DNA from: Dialister sp. UBA734
GTDB taxonomy: Bacteria > Bacillota > Negativicutes > Veillonellales > Dialisteraceae
Reading direction: 5' to 3'
Length of the DNA: 23,927 nucleotides
Assembly: GCA_002297935.1 (NCBI GenBank)
Contig: DBLC01000058.1
Coordinates: forward strand, 1-23,927
This document shows positions 16,031 through 22,969 of this stretch, piece by piece (position 1 is the first letter of the stretch; every line of letters begins with the position of its first letter). The position numbers and the translations under genes were made by a program. The notes below the pieces were generated by a model that worked only from the letters and a program-made list of their open reading frames with translations, was not told the origin of the DNA and searched no databases.

Positions 16031-17098
16031 TTATTCCGTTACAATATATTTTCCCAACTGGTCAGTGGGTACCTTTAGCAGGCTGGCTTTTCCGATTTTG
16101 TCCATCACCACCAGGGTCATTTCTTTGCCCCGCCGTTTTTTGTCGTGCATGATTTGTGGAATCAGTTCTTCGGCAGGCACGCCAATGGAGGTTGGCAGAG
16201 ACAGTTTGTGCAGTACGTCAATCAGTCTGCGGGTGCTGCCTGGTTCGGTGAGGCCCAGTTTTTCGGTCTGTTCTGACAAGAGGCACATACCGATGGCAAC
16301 CCCTTCTCCGTGGGTGTAGGTGCTGTAGTGGAAATACCGTTCAATGGCGTGACCGATGGTATGGCCGAAGTTCAAAAGCTGGCGGCTGCCGTTGTCAAAC
16401 TGGTCTTCTTCCACCAATCTGGTTTTCTGCAGCACACTACGCAGGATAATTTCTTCCATATTTTCTTCCAAATCATCCTGGGTTTCCAATTTTTCAAAAA
16501 TATCAAACAATTCTCTATCGCCGATGCAACCATATTTCACTGCTTCCGCTAAGCCATCATGGACGTAGCGGGTAGGCAAGGTATGGAGCAGGTCCGGATC
16601 GATGAACACCCCTTTGGGCTGGTAAAAGGCACCGGCCAGATTTTTCCCGCTGGGCAAATCCACCGCCACCTTACCACCCACGGAGCTATCGATCTGGGCC
16701 AAAATGGTGGTAGGAATCTGGAAAAACGGAATGCCTCTCATATAAGACGCCGCCGCAAAGCCGCCCAGGTCGCCGGGCACGCCGCCGGATAACGTCACCA
16801 GCGCATCGCTTCTGGACATATCAAACCCAGACAGGGCTTCCAGCACGTCGCCGTAGATGTGGAGATTTTTGCTTTCTTCTCCCGCCGGAATGGCGATGAC
16901 TTTCACATCAAAGCCGGCCCCTTTCAAGACTTGGCGAATTTTTTCTCCATAAATTCGTTGCACATGGTCATCGGTGATGACGGCAATTTTTTCCGCTTTA
17001 GTGAGCTTTTTAATTTTTTCTCCCACCTGGCTGAGCAGGCCGCGGCCAATTTCAATCTGGTAGGAATCTTTCCCTAAATTAACCTTCACTGTCTTCAT
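16031..17098 (-). CDS. aroB: 3-dehydroquinate synthase
   Basis: NAD- and divalent-metal-dependent cyclisation of DAHP to 3-dehydroquinate (step 2). It has 355 residues. The glycine-rich NAD block LSGGVPGDLGGFAAASYMRG (103-122) is followed by QIPTTILAQIDSSVGGKVAVDLPSGKN. The three zinc ligands fall at E185 (LAEAVKYG), H246 (NFGHTIGH) and H263 (YTHGEGVAIG). Its start codon lies inside the 3' end of tyrA with a 20-bp overlap, and its ribosome-binding site (AGAAGGGAA, 17109-17117) is within the tyrA coding region. The two are therefore translated from one message and probably translationally coupled. Confidence 0.96.
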   Translation of the reverse strand: MKTVKVNLGKDSYQIEIGRGLLSQVGEKIKKLTKAEKIAVITDDHVQRIYGEKIRQVLKGAGFDVKVIAIPAGEESKNLHIYGDVLEALSGFDMSRSDALVTLSGGVPGDLGGFAAASYMRGIPFFQIPTTILAQIDSSVGGKVAVDLPSGKNLAGAFYQPKGVFIDPDLLHTLPTRYVHDGLAEAVKYGCIGDRELFDIFEKLETQDDLEENMEEIILRSVLQKTRLVEEDQFDNGSRQLLNFGHTIGHAIERYFHYSTYTHGEGVAIGMCLLSEQTEKLGLTEPGSTRRLIDVLHKLSLPTSIGVPAEELIPQIMHDKKRRGKEMTLVVMDKIGKASLLKVPTDQLGKYIVTE

Positions 17099-17951
17099 GG
17101 TGCATCAATTCCCTTCTCCGCCGGCCGGCTTCCTGTAAGAAAGCCTCCATGGCGTCACTGTCTCCCTCTGCAATGGCCGCCCGCAGTTCTGCCAAAGAGG
17201 CACTGAAACGGTCAATTTCGTCTAGCAGCTTCTGCTGGTTCTGCAAAAAGAGGGATGTCCATAATTTTCCATTGATATCGGCGACCCGGGTCATATCCCG
17301 AAAGGAGCCGCCCATGAAATATTTCGTATCCTTATTATAAGATTCACTGTGAATCAGTGATGTAGCCACCACGTGAGTCAAATCGCTGGTGTACGCAATG
17401 GCCCGGTCATGGGCGTCTGCGGTCACCACCGGCACGTGCTGGCAACCTAATGCTTTGGCCATATCGATAATGCGCTGGATATGGTCTTTTTTATTTTCTT
17501 TTTGTGGAATCACCACATAATTGGCCCTGTCAAAAATGGCTCCGTCCGCCTGGGCGAGACCCGCCCCTTCCCGGCCGCACATGGGATGACCGGAAATAAA
17601 ATCCATCCCCTCTGGAAGCAAGGCCTGCACTTCCTGGGCGAAATGATTTTTCACGCCAGCGATATCGGTCAAGAGCACATCTTTCTTTAATAAAGACAAC
17701 TTATGCTGAATAAACGCTAAGGTGCCTTTTTCGGGGGTGCAGAAAATCACAATATCTGCTTTTTTCAAATCCGATTCGGAAATAGAATCTACGATTCCCA
17801 GTGCCAGCGCCTCTTCGGCCACCGCCTGGGTACGATTGATACCGATCACAAAATTTCCGATCTCTTTCAGCCGCTTGGCAAAGGAGCCCCCCATGAGCCC
17901 CAATCCAACGACCGCTATAGTAAACTGACTAAAGTCACGATTGCTGTCCAT
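17079..17951 (-). CDS. tyrA: prephenate dehydrogenase
   Basis: Oxidative decarboxylation of prephenate to 4-hydroxyphenylpyruvate, the committed step to tyrosine. It has 290 residues, with no chorismate mutase and no ACT domain. The Rossmann motif VVGLGLMGGSFAKRL is at 14-28, FCTPEKGT carries the nucleotide-pocket segment, ISGHPMCGREGAGL holds the substrate-region histidine, and HDRAIAYTSDLTHVVATSL is the conserved helical-domain block. The start is supported by AAGGTAGAATAGCAG upstream, with the CAGGAAGG core at 17963-17970. It has its own promoter (17994-18022), so it may be expressed apart from the attenuated aroF transcript. Prephenate dehydrogenase is more likely than arogenate dehydrogenase, but sequence alone does not prove it. 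Confidence 0.94.
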   Translation of the reverse strand: MDSNRDFSQFTIAVVGLGLMGGSFAKRLKEIGNFVIGINRTQAVAEEALALGIVDSISESDLKKADIVIFCTPEKGTLAFIQHKLSLLKKDVLLTDIAGVKNHFAQEVQALLPEGMDFISGHPMCGREGAGLAQADGAIFDRANYVVIPQKENKKDHIQRIIDMAKALGCQHVPVVTADAHDRAIAYTSDLTHVVATSLIHSESYNKDTKYFMGGSFRDMTRVADINGKLWTSLFLQNQQKLLDEIDRFSASLAELRAAIAEGDSDAMEAFLQEAGRRRRELMHHEDSEG

Positions 17952-17993
17952 CTGCTATTCTACCTTCCTGCTTTTGTATATTTGTGTATCCCT

Positions 17994-18022
17994 ATTGTAT
18001 AAAGTTGCGAAGAAACTGGCAA
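17994..18022 (-). promoter_or_regulatory. promoter of tyrA-aroB
   Basis: On the minus strand TTGCCA (18022-18017), a 17-nt spacer and TACAAT (17999-17994), about 43 nt before the tyrA start codon. This is a good sigma-A type match. Confidence 0.75.
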
Positions 18023-18031
18023 GTTTTTATA

Positions 18032-18365
18032 GTGAGGAGTTAGGAATGAGGAGTGAGGAGTGGTGGTGGCGGCGCACAACTTATAAAGCGCCGCAAAGTA
18101 TATAAAGGTTATAATTCTACTGATTTCTATATCAAACATAACAATGTACTCGCTACTGTCAAGGTTATGAAGGTTATAAAAGGTTATGCGATAACCGTAG
18201 TCTCATAACCCTTTATAACCTTTTTAACCCAGTGACAGGCCGTTCTCTTGCTATGTTAGATGAGGATACGCAGCAGAATAATAACCTTTATATTAATGGG
18301 GCGCTATATAATTTGATGCGCCCCTTCCTCCATTACGCACTACGCACTACGCACTTCGCATTCAT
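18032..18365. repeat. composite concentric repeat with GGTTATAA core
   Basis: The left arm is GAGGAGT/TAGGAAT heptamers (about 18034-18062), then a GGCGGCGC..GCGCCGC hairpin (18067-18096), then GGTTATAATTCTACTG (18107-18122). The inner foldback GTCAAGGTTATGAAGGTTATAAAAGG with complement is at 18157-18236. The right side has GCAGAATAATAACC (18273-18286), a GGGGCGC/GCGCCCC hairpin (18299-18325), and TACGCACTACGCACTACGCACTTCGC (18334-18360), almost touching the aroF stop. The left outer arm uses a different heptamer from the right one. Confidence 0.75.
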
Positions 18366-18373
18366 TCGCACTA

Positions 18374-19390
18374 TCAGATCTCACGCCCAACAATCGGTGC
18401 CAGCTGCCGCAAGCGTCCCATGAGGTGGTCGAAGGTGTCTGGAGTGATGGATTCAGCGCCGTCGCACCAAGCGTGTTCTGGATCGTTATGCACTTCGCAC
18501 ATGATACCGTCCGCACCGGCAGCGATGGCGGCCATGGCCATGTCTTCTACCATCCAGCGGCGGCCGGTGGCATGGCTGGGGTCTACGATAATCGGCAGGT
18601 GGCTCATCCGTTTCACAGCGGCTACGGCGGACAGGTCCAGTGTATTTCTGGTAGCTTTTTCAAAGGTACGAATGCCTCGTTCGCAAAGGATGACGTTGTG
18701 ATTCCCTTCAGACATGATGTATTCCGCGCTCATGAGCCATTCTTCGATGGTGGCCGACATGCCTCGTTTCAGCAACACCGGCACGTGGAGACGGCCTACA
18801 GCTTTCAACAGGTCGAAGTTTTGCATATTTCTAGCTCCAATCTGAATGAGGTCCACTTTCTTTTCCAGGAACATGCCAATCTTATCGGCACTCATCAGCT
18901 CGGTCACCACCGGCAGGTCCACGTCATGGGCGGCAGAAATCAGCATATCCAGCCCTTTTTCTCCCAAGCCCTGGAAGGAGTATGGAGAGGTTCTCGGTTT
19001 GAATGCGCCGCCGCGGAGCATGGACGCGCCGGATTTCTTCACCGCACTGGAAATAATGTGCATCTGCTCCGGTGTTTCAATGGAGCAAGGACCGGCCATG
19101 ACCACCAATTTCTTTCCGCCCACTTTGACGCCGCTCACATCGATGATGGAATCCTGGGGATGGAACGCCCGGCTAGCCCGTTTGTATGGTTCCTGCACGC
19201 GCATGACCTTATCTACCCATTCGTTGCTAAGGAAATCCCGTTCATCCAACGCGGATGTGTCGCCCACAAGTCCCAATACCACTTTGCTGGAACCTTTACT
19301 GCGATCCACCTGAAATCCTTTTTCCGTCAGTTCTGCTTCCAGTCTTTCAATTTCTGCCAGCGGTGCATTCTGTTTCATAACGATAATCAT
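18374..19390 (-). CDS. aroF: 3-deoxy-7-phosphoheptulonate (DAHP) synthase, class I-beta
   Basis: Condenses PEP and erythrose 4-phosphate, the first and rate-controlling shikimate step. In the 338 residues an N-terminal ferredoxin-like regulatory domain (about 1-70) precedes the TIM barrel, as in the Thermotoga maritima type, where that domain mediates feedback inhibition. The barrel shows AGPCSIE (99-105), RGGAFKPRTSPYSFQG (126-141), IGARNMQNF (184-192), LLKRG (206-210) and VDPSHATG (269-276). The metal ligands are C102, H273, E299 and D310. There is no fused chorismate mutase, unlike Bacillus AroA. A perfect AGGAGG (19397-19402) lies 6 nt before the ATG. It is preceded by a Tyr/Phe leader peptide and terminator, so it is probably attenuated. 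Confidence 0.96.
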   Translation of the reverse strand: MIIVMKQNAPLAEIERLEAELTEKGFQVDRSKGSSKVVLGLVGDTSALDERDFLSNEWVDKVMRVQEPYKRASRAFHPQDSIIDVSGVKVGGKKLVVMAGPCSIETPEQMHIISSAVKKSGASMLRGGAFKPRTSPYSFQGLGEKGLDMLISAAHDVDLPVVTELMSADKIGMFLEKKVDLIQIGARNMQNFDLLKAVGRLHVPVLLKRGMSATIEEWLMSAEYIMSEGNHNVILCERGIRTFEKATRNTLDLSAVAAVKRMSHLPIIVDPSHATGRRWMVEDMAMAAIAAGADGIMCEVHNDPEHAWCDGAESITPDTFDHLMGRLRQLAPIVGREI

Positions 19391-19404
19391 AATTTTCCTC
19401 CTCG

Positions 19405-19419
19405 TTGCCCCTGGGGCAA
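19405..19419. promoter_or_regulatory. 15-bp palindrome next to the aroF Shine-Dalgarno
   Basis: TTGCCCCTGGGGCAA is a perfect interrupted palindrome ending 2 nt from the AGGAGG of aroF on the minus strand. It could be a small hairpin affecting translation or a protein operator. I have no family match. Confidence 0.35.
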
Positions 19420-19432
19420 GCCTACTTTTCTA

Positions 19433-19508
19433 CTGGGTGACTGGTGACTCGTGACTGGTGACTAGGGAAATACAACCCCAGTCACCAGTCACGAGTCTAC
19501 CAGTCACT
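19433..19508. repeat. GTGACTN heptamer hairpin in the aroF leader
   Basis: GGGTGACTGGTGACTCGTGA and the following heptamers (19436-19465) face CCAGTCACCAGTCACGAGTC and AGTCACTCC (19480-19509) across a short AATACAACC loop. The result is a foldback of about 30 bp lying between the attenuator terminator and the aroF ribosome-binding site, hence inside the transcript. Confidence 0.75.
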
Positions 19509-19539
19509 CCTAAATGATTCCTTCCATCCTACATTCCAG

Positions 19540-19577
19540 AAAAAGAAAAAGGACAGGCTCTCACGAGTCTGTCCTTT
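19540..19577 (-). terminator. attenuator terminator upstream of aroF
   Basis: On the minus strand AAAGGACAG (19577-19569) pairs with CTGTCCTTT (19556-19548), extended inward past an A/C mismatch by CTC/GAG with a GTGA loop, and followed by TTTTTCTTTTT. It begins about 16 nt after the leader-peptide stop codon and 150 nt before aroF. Leader codons 32-34 (TCTCATGAG) can pair with CTCGTGAGA of the inner stem and loop, a candidate antiterminator of about 9 bp. Confidence 0.85.
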
Positions 19578-19592
19578 GAATTCCCGAAAATC

Positions 19593-19715
19593 TTATCTGG
19601 AAAGGGCTTGTGGCTCATGAGATTTATAGCATGCAAAATAGCCGTAGCTAAAGTAATAGCTAACGGTATAGTCAAATGCATATGCAGTTGTCATAGAATG
19701 ATTCAACTGTCTCAT
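19593..19715 (-). CDS. Tyr/Phe-rich attenuation leader peptide
   Basis: A 40-codon open frame with AAAGGAAAG about 9 nt upstream of its ATG and a TAA stop. Residues 12-30 contain seven tyrosines (12, 16, 20, 21, 24, 26, 30) and three phenylalanines (14, 22, 27), that is 10 aromatic residues in 19, including the run SYYFSYGYF. It has no other hallmark of a functional protein. Its position, between a near-consensus promoter and an intrinsic terminator ahead of the DAHP synthase gene, fits a leader whose translation senses charged tRNA-Tyr (and perhaps tRNA-Phe). Stalling at the aromatic codons would favour the antiterminator and switch aroF on. No membrane or export role is suggested. The function is inferred; the sequence pattern is direct. 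Confidence 0.88.
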   Translation of the reverse strand: MRQLNHSMTTAYAFDYTVSYYFSYGYFACYKSHEPQALSR

Positions 19716-19747
19716 GATGGCTCTTTCCTTTCTGTAGAAGTTAACCG

Positions 19748-19777
19748 ATTATAGACGCAAAGAGGTTCATTTGTCAA
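19748..19777 (-). promoter_or_regulatory. promoter of the aroF leader
   Basis: On the minus strand TTGACA (19777-19772), an 18-nt spacer and TATAAT (19753-19748), both hexamers at full consensus. Transcription should start near 19740, about 25 nt before the leader-peptide ATG. Confidence 0.88.
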
Positions 19778-19837
19778 ATAGTATGAGTATTTAGCATGAT
19801 TAGATAGAGACTTATTGCATTTAAATCATAGAAGTAG

Positions 19838-20245
19838 AAAGGTTATTATTTGCATGTAATCGAATGTCTAACATTGTTATGTCACGGTTCTGCTAAAGGT
19901 TATAAAGGGTTATAAAAGGTTATGAAACTTCCGATAGTCTCATAACCTATTTGTAACCCTTTTAACCTTTTGTCAGCTGGTATTGTCGATTTGTTGGAAA
20001 AAGTGCAAGGCAGAACAATAACCTTGCTATGCCAAAGGTTATACAAGGTTATGAAACTTCCGATAATCTCATAACCCATATATACCCCTTTTAACCTTTT
20101 GTCAGGCGGTGTTGTCGATTTGTTGGAAAAAGTGCAAGGCAGAATAATAACCTTGCTATGTTAAAGGTTATAAAAGGTTATGAAACTACCGTAAGCCTCA
20201 TAATTCCTAGCTACCAGTCACGAGTCACCAGTCTACCAGTCACCC
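19838..20245. repeat. tandemly amplified GGTTATAA repeats (129-bp period)
   Basis: The first copy starts with AAAGGTTATTATTTGC (19838) and has its inner foldback at 19893-19975. A second unit follows with a 129-bp period: TTGTTGGAAAAAGTGCAAGG is at 19991 and again at 20120. The second foldback is at about 20033-20102. A third, partial unit (20164-20210) ends in AGCCTCATAATTCC. CAGTCACGAGTCACC heptamers (20216-20244) close the region. It is the only tandem amplification of the family in the window. Confidence 0.8.
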
Positions 20246-20315
20246 CTTATTTTCCGCATTTCACACTTGATTTTTTCAATTCTTTTGCCTAATTGATAGC
20301 CTTTATCAATAGCAC

Positions 20316-20344
20316 TTGACTTTTCTATTATTTTTATATAAAAT
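20316..20344 (+). promoter_or_regulatory. promoter of the MATE transporter gene
   Basis: TTGACT (20316-20321), a 17-nt spacer and TAAAAT (20339-20344), with TATATAAAAT at the -10 region, about 52 nt before the start codon. Confidence 0.65.
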
Positions 20345-20396
20345 GTGAAAGATTTCTTTAATTTTTCACTTATCATTTTCTACAGCGAGCATACTC

Positions 20397-21728
20397 ATGA
20401 ACCAATACGACAAGAAATACCTCAAAATTGCACTTCCTGCCGCGCTGGAAGGTCTTTTTATGATTCTTTTGGCCTCTACAGACCTCATCATGGTCGGTGC
20501 CTTAGGGGCGCTGTCCATTGCGGCGGTTAGTATTTTCCTGCAACCCCGACTGATTCTTCTTTGTTTCTCCCGTTCCCTGGCGTCTTCGGTGACCCTTTTG
20601 GTGTCCAAACAAGCCGGTGCGGGGAATCAGAAACGGTCCACGGACATCATGAAGAAGTCTCTCTTGCTCTGTGCAATTTTCATGGCGATCTTGCACATCA
20701 TTTTCTATATTTTCCTGGAAGATATTTTCTATCTTATGGGCGCCAACGCGGAATACATGACGGAAGCCATGGCCTATGGTCCCATTGCGCTCATTTCAGT
20801 GTACGTCACTTCTCTCACATTGATTCTGCAGGCCCTGCAGCTGGGGTACGGAAAGACCAGCGTAATCATGAAGACCAATGTGTGTGGAAATATTTTGAAT
20901 GTCATTCTGAATGCTCTTTTGATTTTCGGTTTGGGACCGGTTCCACAACTGGGCATCACCGGGGCCGCTATTGGTACCTTGGTCAGTACCATTTTCACTT
21001 TGGTCTGGACCACGTACATTTTGAAAGGCGAAGGGTTCTTTGACGGCGGCAGTTATATCCCTGATAGAGCCTATTTCAAAATGCTGCTGCCCCTGCTTTG
21101 CAGCATCCTGTCGGAACAGGGCAGTGAACGAATCGGTATGGTTCTTTTCGGCCGCATGGCAGCGGGCCTGGGCACCATTCCGTTTGCGGTGCACAGCATT
21201 TGTATGAATATCTGTGATGTGTACTACGATTTCATCATGGGATTTGGCAAAGCCAGCATGGTCATGGCCGGCCAGTCCTGCGGCAAAGGCAGCGAAGAAG
21301 AATGGCACGCCTATAAACGAAGCGGATTGAAATGGAGTCTCATCCTTTCCACCTTGGTGTGCGGTGCCATCATTTTCTTCCGTCACGATATTTTCGCCCT
21401 CTATTCCAGCGATCCGGCATCCATCGAAATGTCGTCCCTCATTATGATTTTCGTGGCCGTCGTGAGCTTCCCCGAAGCCCATGCGATTCTGTCCGCCGGC
21501 ATTCTCCGCGGCAGCGGCAAAGCGGCGCAAGTGGCAGGGTATTCGTTCTTCTCCATCACCTTCCTCAGACCGCTCATGACCGCGTTCTTCCTCTATGTAC
21601 TAAACTTGGGCCTCCTGGGTGCGTGGTGTGCCCTCCTCTTGGACCAGATCATCCGCGCCACCTGCGCCACCTTCCTGCTGTATCGAGTGCATCAGAAGGG
21701 ATGGAAAGCGTTATTAAGTGCTATATAA
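20397..21728 (+). CDS. MATE family efflux transporter
   Basis: Multidrug and toxic-compound extrusion antiporter (Na+ or H+ coupled) in the cytoplasmic membrane. The 443 residues contain about 12 hydrophobic segments arranged as two related halves. The N-terminal half has the typical ALPAALEGLFMILLASTDLIMVG opening helix and the GAGNQKR loop, then LQALQLGYGKT and GLGPVPQLGITGAAIGT. The C-terminal half begins near residue 235 with ILSEQGSERIGM. The best start is the ATG at 20397; the Shine-Dalgarno is weak (AGCGAG). The substrate cannot be told: drugs, flavonoids, peptides and metal chelates are all known in the family. It is upstream of, and co-oriented with, a metalloregulator gene, but a 560-bp gap with a full repeat separates them. 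Confidence 0.92.
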   Translation: MNQYDKKYLKIALPAALEGLFMILLASTDLIMVGALGALSIAAVSIFLQPRLILLCFSRSLASSVTLLVSKQAGAGNQKRSTDIMKKSLLLCAIFMAILHIIFYIFLEDIFYLMGANAEYMTEAMAYGPIALISVYVTSLTLILQALQLGYGKTSVIMKTNVCGNILNVILNALLIFGLGPVPQLGITGAAIGTLVSTIFTLVWTTYILKGEGFFDGGSYIPDRAYFKMLLPLLCSILSEQGSERIGMVLFGRMAAGLGTIPFAVHSICMNICDVYYDFIMGFGKASMVMAGQSCGKGSEEEWHAYKRSGLKWSLILSTLVCGAIIFFRHDIFALYSSDPASIEMSSLIMIFVAVVSFPEAHAILSAGILRGSGKAAQVAGYSFFSITFLRPLMTAFFLYVLNLGLLGAWCALLLDQIIRATCATFLLYRVHQKGWKALLSAI

Positions 21729-21742
21729 CGCTAGCGGGTTTA

Positions 21743-21844
21743 AGTGCGTAATGCGAAGTGCGTAGTGCGTAATGGTGGAAGGGGCGCATCAAAATCATAG
21801 GGCACCCCAATACCCCTTTTATAAAATAAAGACGGATAGAGTCA
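21743..21844. repeat. left arm of the complete concentric repeat
   Basis: TGCGTAATGCGAAGTGCGTA heptamers (21747-21774), a GGGGCGC..GGCACCCC hairpin (21781-21807) followed by CCCCTTTTATAAAATAAA, then ACGGATAGAGTCA (21832-21844) running into the parS-like site. All of these are mirrored in the right arm. Confidence 0.78.
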
Positions 21845-21860
21845 TGTTTCACGTGAAACT
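21845..21860. other. parS-like ParB-binding site (15/16)
   Basis: TGTTTCACGTGAAACT, one mismatch to the parS consensus. It lies at the left shell of the repeat, mirrored by the site at 22062-22077. Confidence 0.65.
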
Positions 21861-22061
21861 TAGAAATAAAGGTTATAATTCTACCGCGTTCTTTCTTCTA
21901 ACAAACAGAACATACCGCCTATCACAAGGTTAAATGGGTTATAAAAGGTTATGAGACTTACCATAGTTTCATAACCTTTTATAACCCTTTTTAACCCTTT
22001 GACAAGTGAGAACCCTGTATGTTAAAAGAAGAACATGGCAGAATTATAACCTTTGCTACCA
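21861..22061. repeat. GGTTATAA foldback core
   Basis: GGTTATAATTCTACC (21870-21884), CTAACAAACAGAACA, inner foldback CACAAGGTTAAATGGGTTATAAAAGG with complement (about 21924-22003), GTTAAAAGAAGAACATGG, then GCAGAATTATAACC (22039-22052). Confidence 0.8.
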
Positions 22062-22077
22062 TGTTTCCCGTGAAACA
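22062..22077. other. parS-like ParB-binding site (15/16)
   Basis: TGTTTCCCGTGAAACA, one mismatch (A to C in the centre). It is the mirror partner of 21845-21860. Confidence 0.6.
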
Positions 22078-22170
22078 TGACTCTAGCCGTTCTTAGTATA
22101 TAATCGCGGCGCTTTATAAGTTGTGCGCCGCCACCACCATTACGCACTACGCATTTCGCATTACGCACTC
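22078..22170. repeat. right arm of the complete concentric repeat
   Basis: TGACTCTAGCCGT (22078-22090) mirrors the ACGGATAGAGTCA of the left arm. A GGCGGCGC-type hairpin (22107-22131) and TACGCACTACGCATTTCGCA heptamers (22140-22167) follow in the mirror order. Confidence 0.75.
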
Positions 22171-22186
22171 AAAACCGCTAGCGTCT

Positions 22187-22215
22187 TTGAAAAAAAAATT
22201 CCAATGTCGTATAAT
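22187..22215 (+). promoter_or_regulatory. promoter of the DtxR-family gene
   Basis: TTGAAA (22187-22192), a 17-nt spacer and a consensus TATAAT (22210-22215), about 79 nt before the start codon. The leader is A-rich. No obvious operator palindrome is seen. Confidence 0.75.
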
Positions 22216-22293
22216 AAAAAATAGAGGAAGGAAAGAAATAAAAACTTAGGAAACACAAGAAATTTTATTTCCAATATAGAAAGAAGGGTTACT

Positions 22294-22938
22294 ATGACAT
22301 CTGGGAAGGAAGACTATTTAAAAGCCATTTACATCATCAGTGAAGGCCATGATTTGGTAACCAACAAAGAGTTATCCGAGATGCTTCACGTATCTCCCCC
22401 GTCTGTCAGTGAAATGATTGCCAAGCTGCAAAAGCAGGGCTATGTGGATTATACAGCCTACAAGGGCAGCAAAATGACCCGCAAGGGCCGCAAGGAAGCA
22501 GGCCGGCTCATGCGGTACCACGCGCTGTGGGAAGTGTTCCTGGTAAAGAAATTGCATTTCTCCTGGAGCGAAGCCCATGAACTGGCGGAAGGATTGGAAC
22601 ACCAGACCATAGACACCCTGTGTGACCGGCTCGATGAATTTCTGGGTTATCCGGACTATTGCCCCCACGGCGATCCGATTCCGAAGAAAGATGGCAGCCG
22701 CGAAGGCATCACCACCCGCGTGCTGGCAGAACTGGAAGAAGGCGAATCCACCCGCATCCTTCGCGTAGAAGAAGATTACCGCCTGATGGACTACATCCAG
22801 AGCCGCGGCATCGACATCGGCATGGAAGTGACGGTCAAAGAAAAAGAGCCCTACGAAGGCCCAGTTCTTTTGGAAACTCCCAATGGCGACGTCTCCCTCA
22901 GCTATAAGGCCGCACAGCAGGTGTATGTGGAAGAGTAA
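22294..22938 (+). CDS. DtxR/MntR-family metal-dependent transcriptional regulator
   Basis: Represses metal-uptake genes when bound to Mn(II) or Fe(II). The 214 residues form three domains. A winged helix occupies 1 to about 72, with recognition segment VSPPSVSEMIAKLQKQGYV. A dimerisation/metal domain is at about 73-135, and a FeoA-like SH3 domain at about 140-213. Metal ligands line up with B. subtilis MntR: D7, H76, E99, E102 and H103 (motif AEGLEHQTID). MntR E11 is replaced by K10, which would alter one ligand of the binuclear site. The segment CPHGDPIP and the SH3 domain are closer to the DtxR/IdeR type. AAGAAGGG (22281-22288) fixes the start. The metal specificity is uncertain. Confidence 0.92.
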   Translation: MTSGKEDYLKAIYIISEGHDLVTNKELSEMLHVSPPSVSEMIAKLQKQGYVDYTAYKGSKMTRKGRKEAGRLMRYHALWEVFLVKKLHFSWSEAHELAEGLEHQTIDTLCDRLDEFLGYPDYCPHGDPIPKKDGSREGITTRVLAELEEGESTRILRVEEDYRLMDYIQSRGIDIGMEVTVKEKEPYEGPVLLETPNGDVSLSYKAAQQVYVEE

Positions 22939-22953
22939 AAACGGATAGAGTTA
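22939..22953. repeat. left terminal inverted repeat of a complete parS-bearing element
   Basis: AAAACGGATAGAG with its flanking TA starts in the base right after the TAA of the regulator gene. It is mirrored by CTCTATCCGTTTTT at 23193-23206, so this copy (22939-23206, 268 bp) has intact ends. Confidence 0.8.
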
Positions 22954-22969
22954 TGTTTCACGTGAAACA
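22954..22969. other. parS site, perfect 16/16
   Basis: TGTTTCACGTGAAACA is identical to the widely conserved bacterial parS consensus recognised by ParB/Spo0J. It lies 15 bp past the stop codon of the regulator gene. Confidence 0.8.

Noticed and set aside
18425..19447. 340-codon open frame on the plus strand
   Set aside because: Antisense to aroF, with no ribosome-binding site or domain.
19838..20210. CRISPR array
   Set aside because: The repeats are long self-complementary units with a 129-bp period, without short identical repeats and unique spacers, and no cas gene is near.
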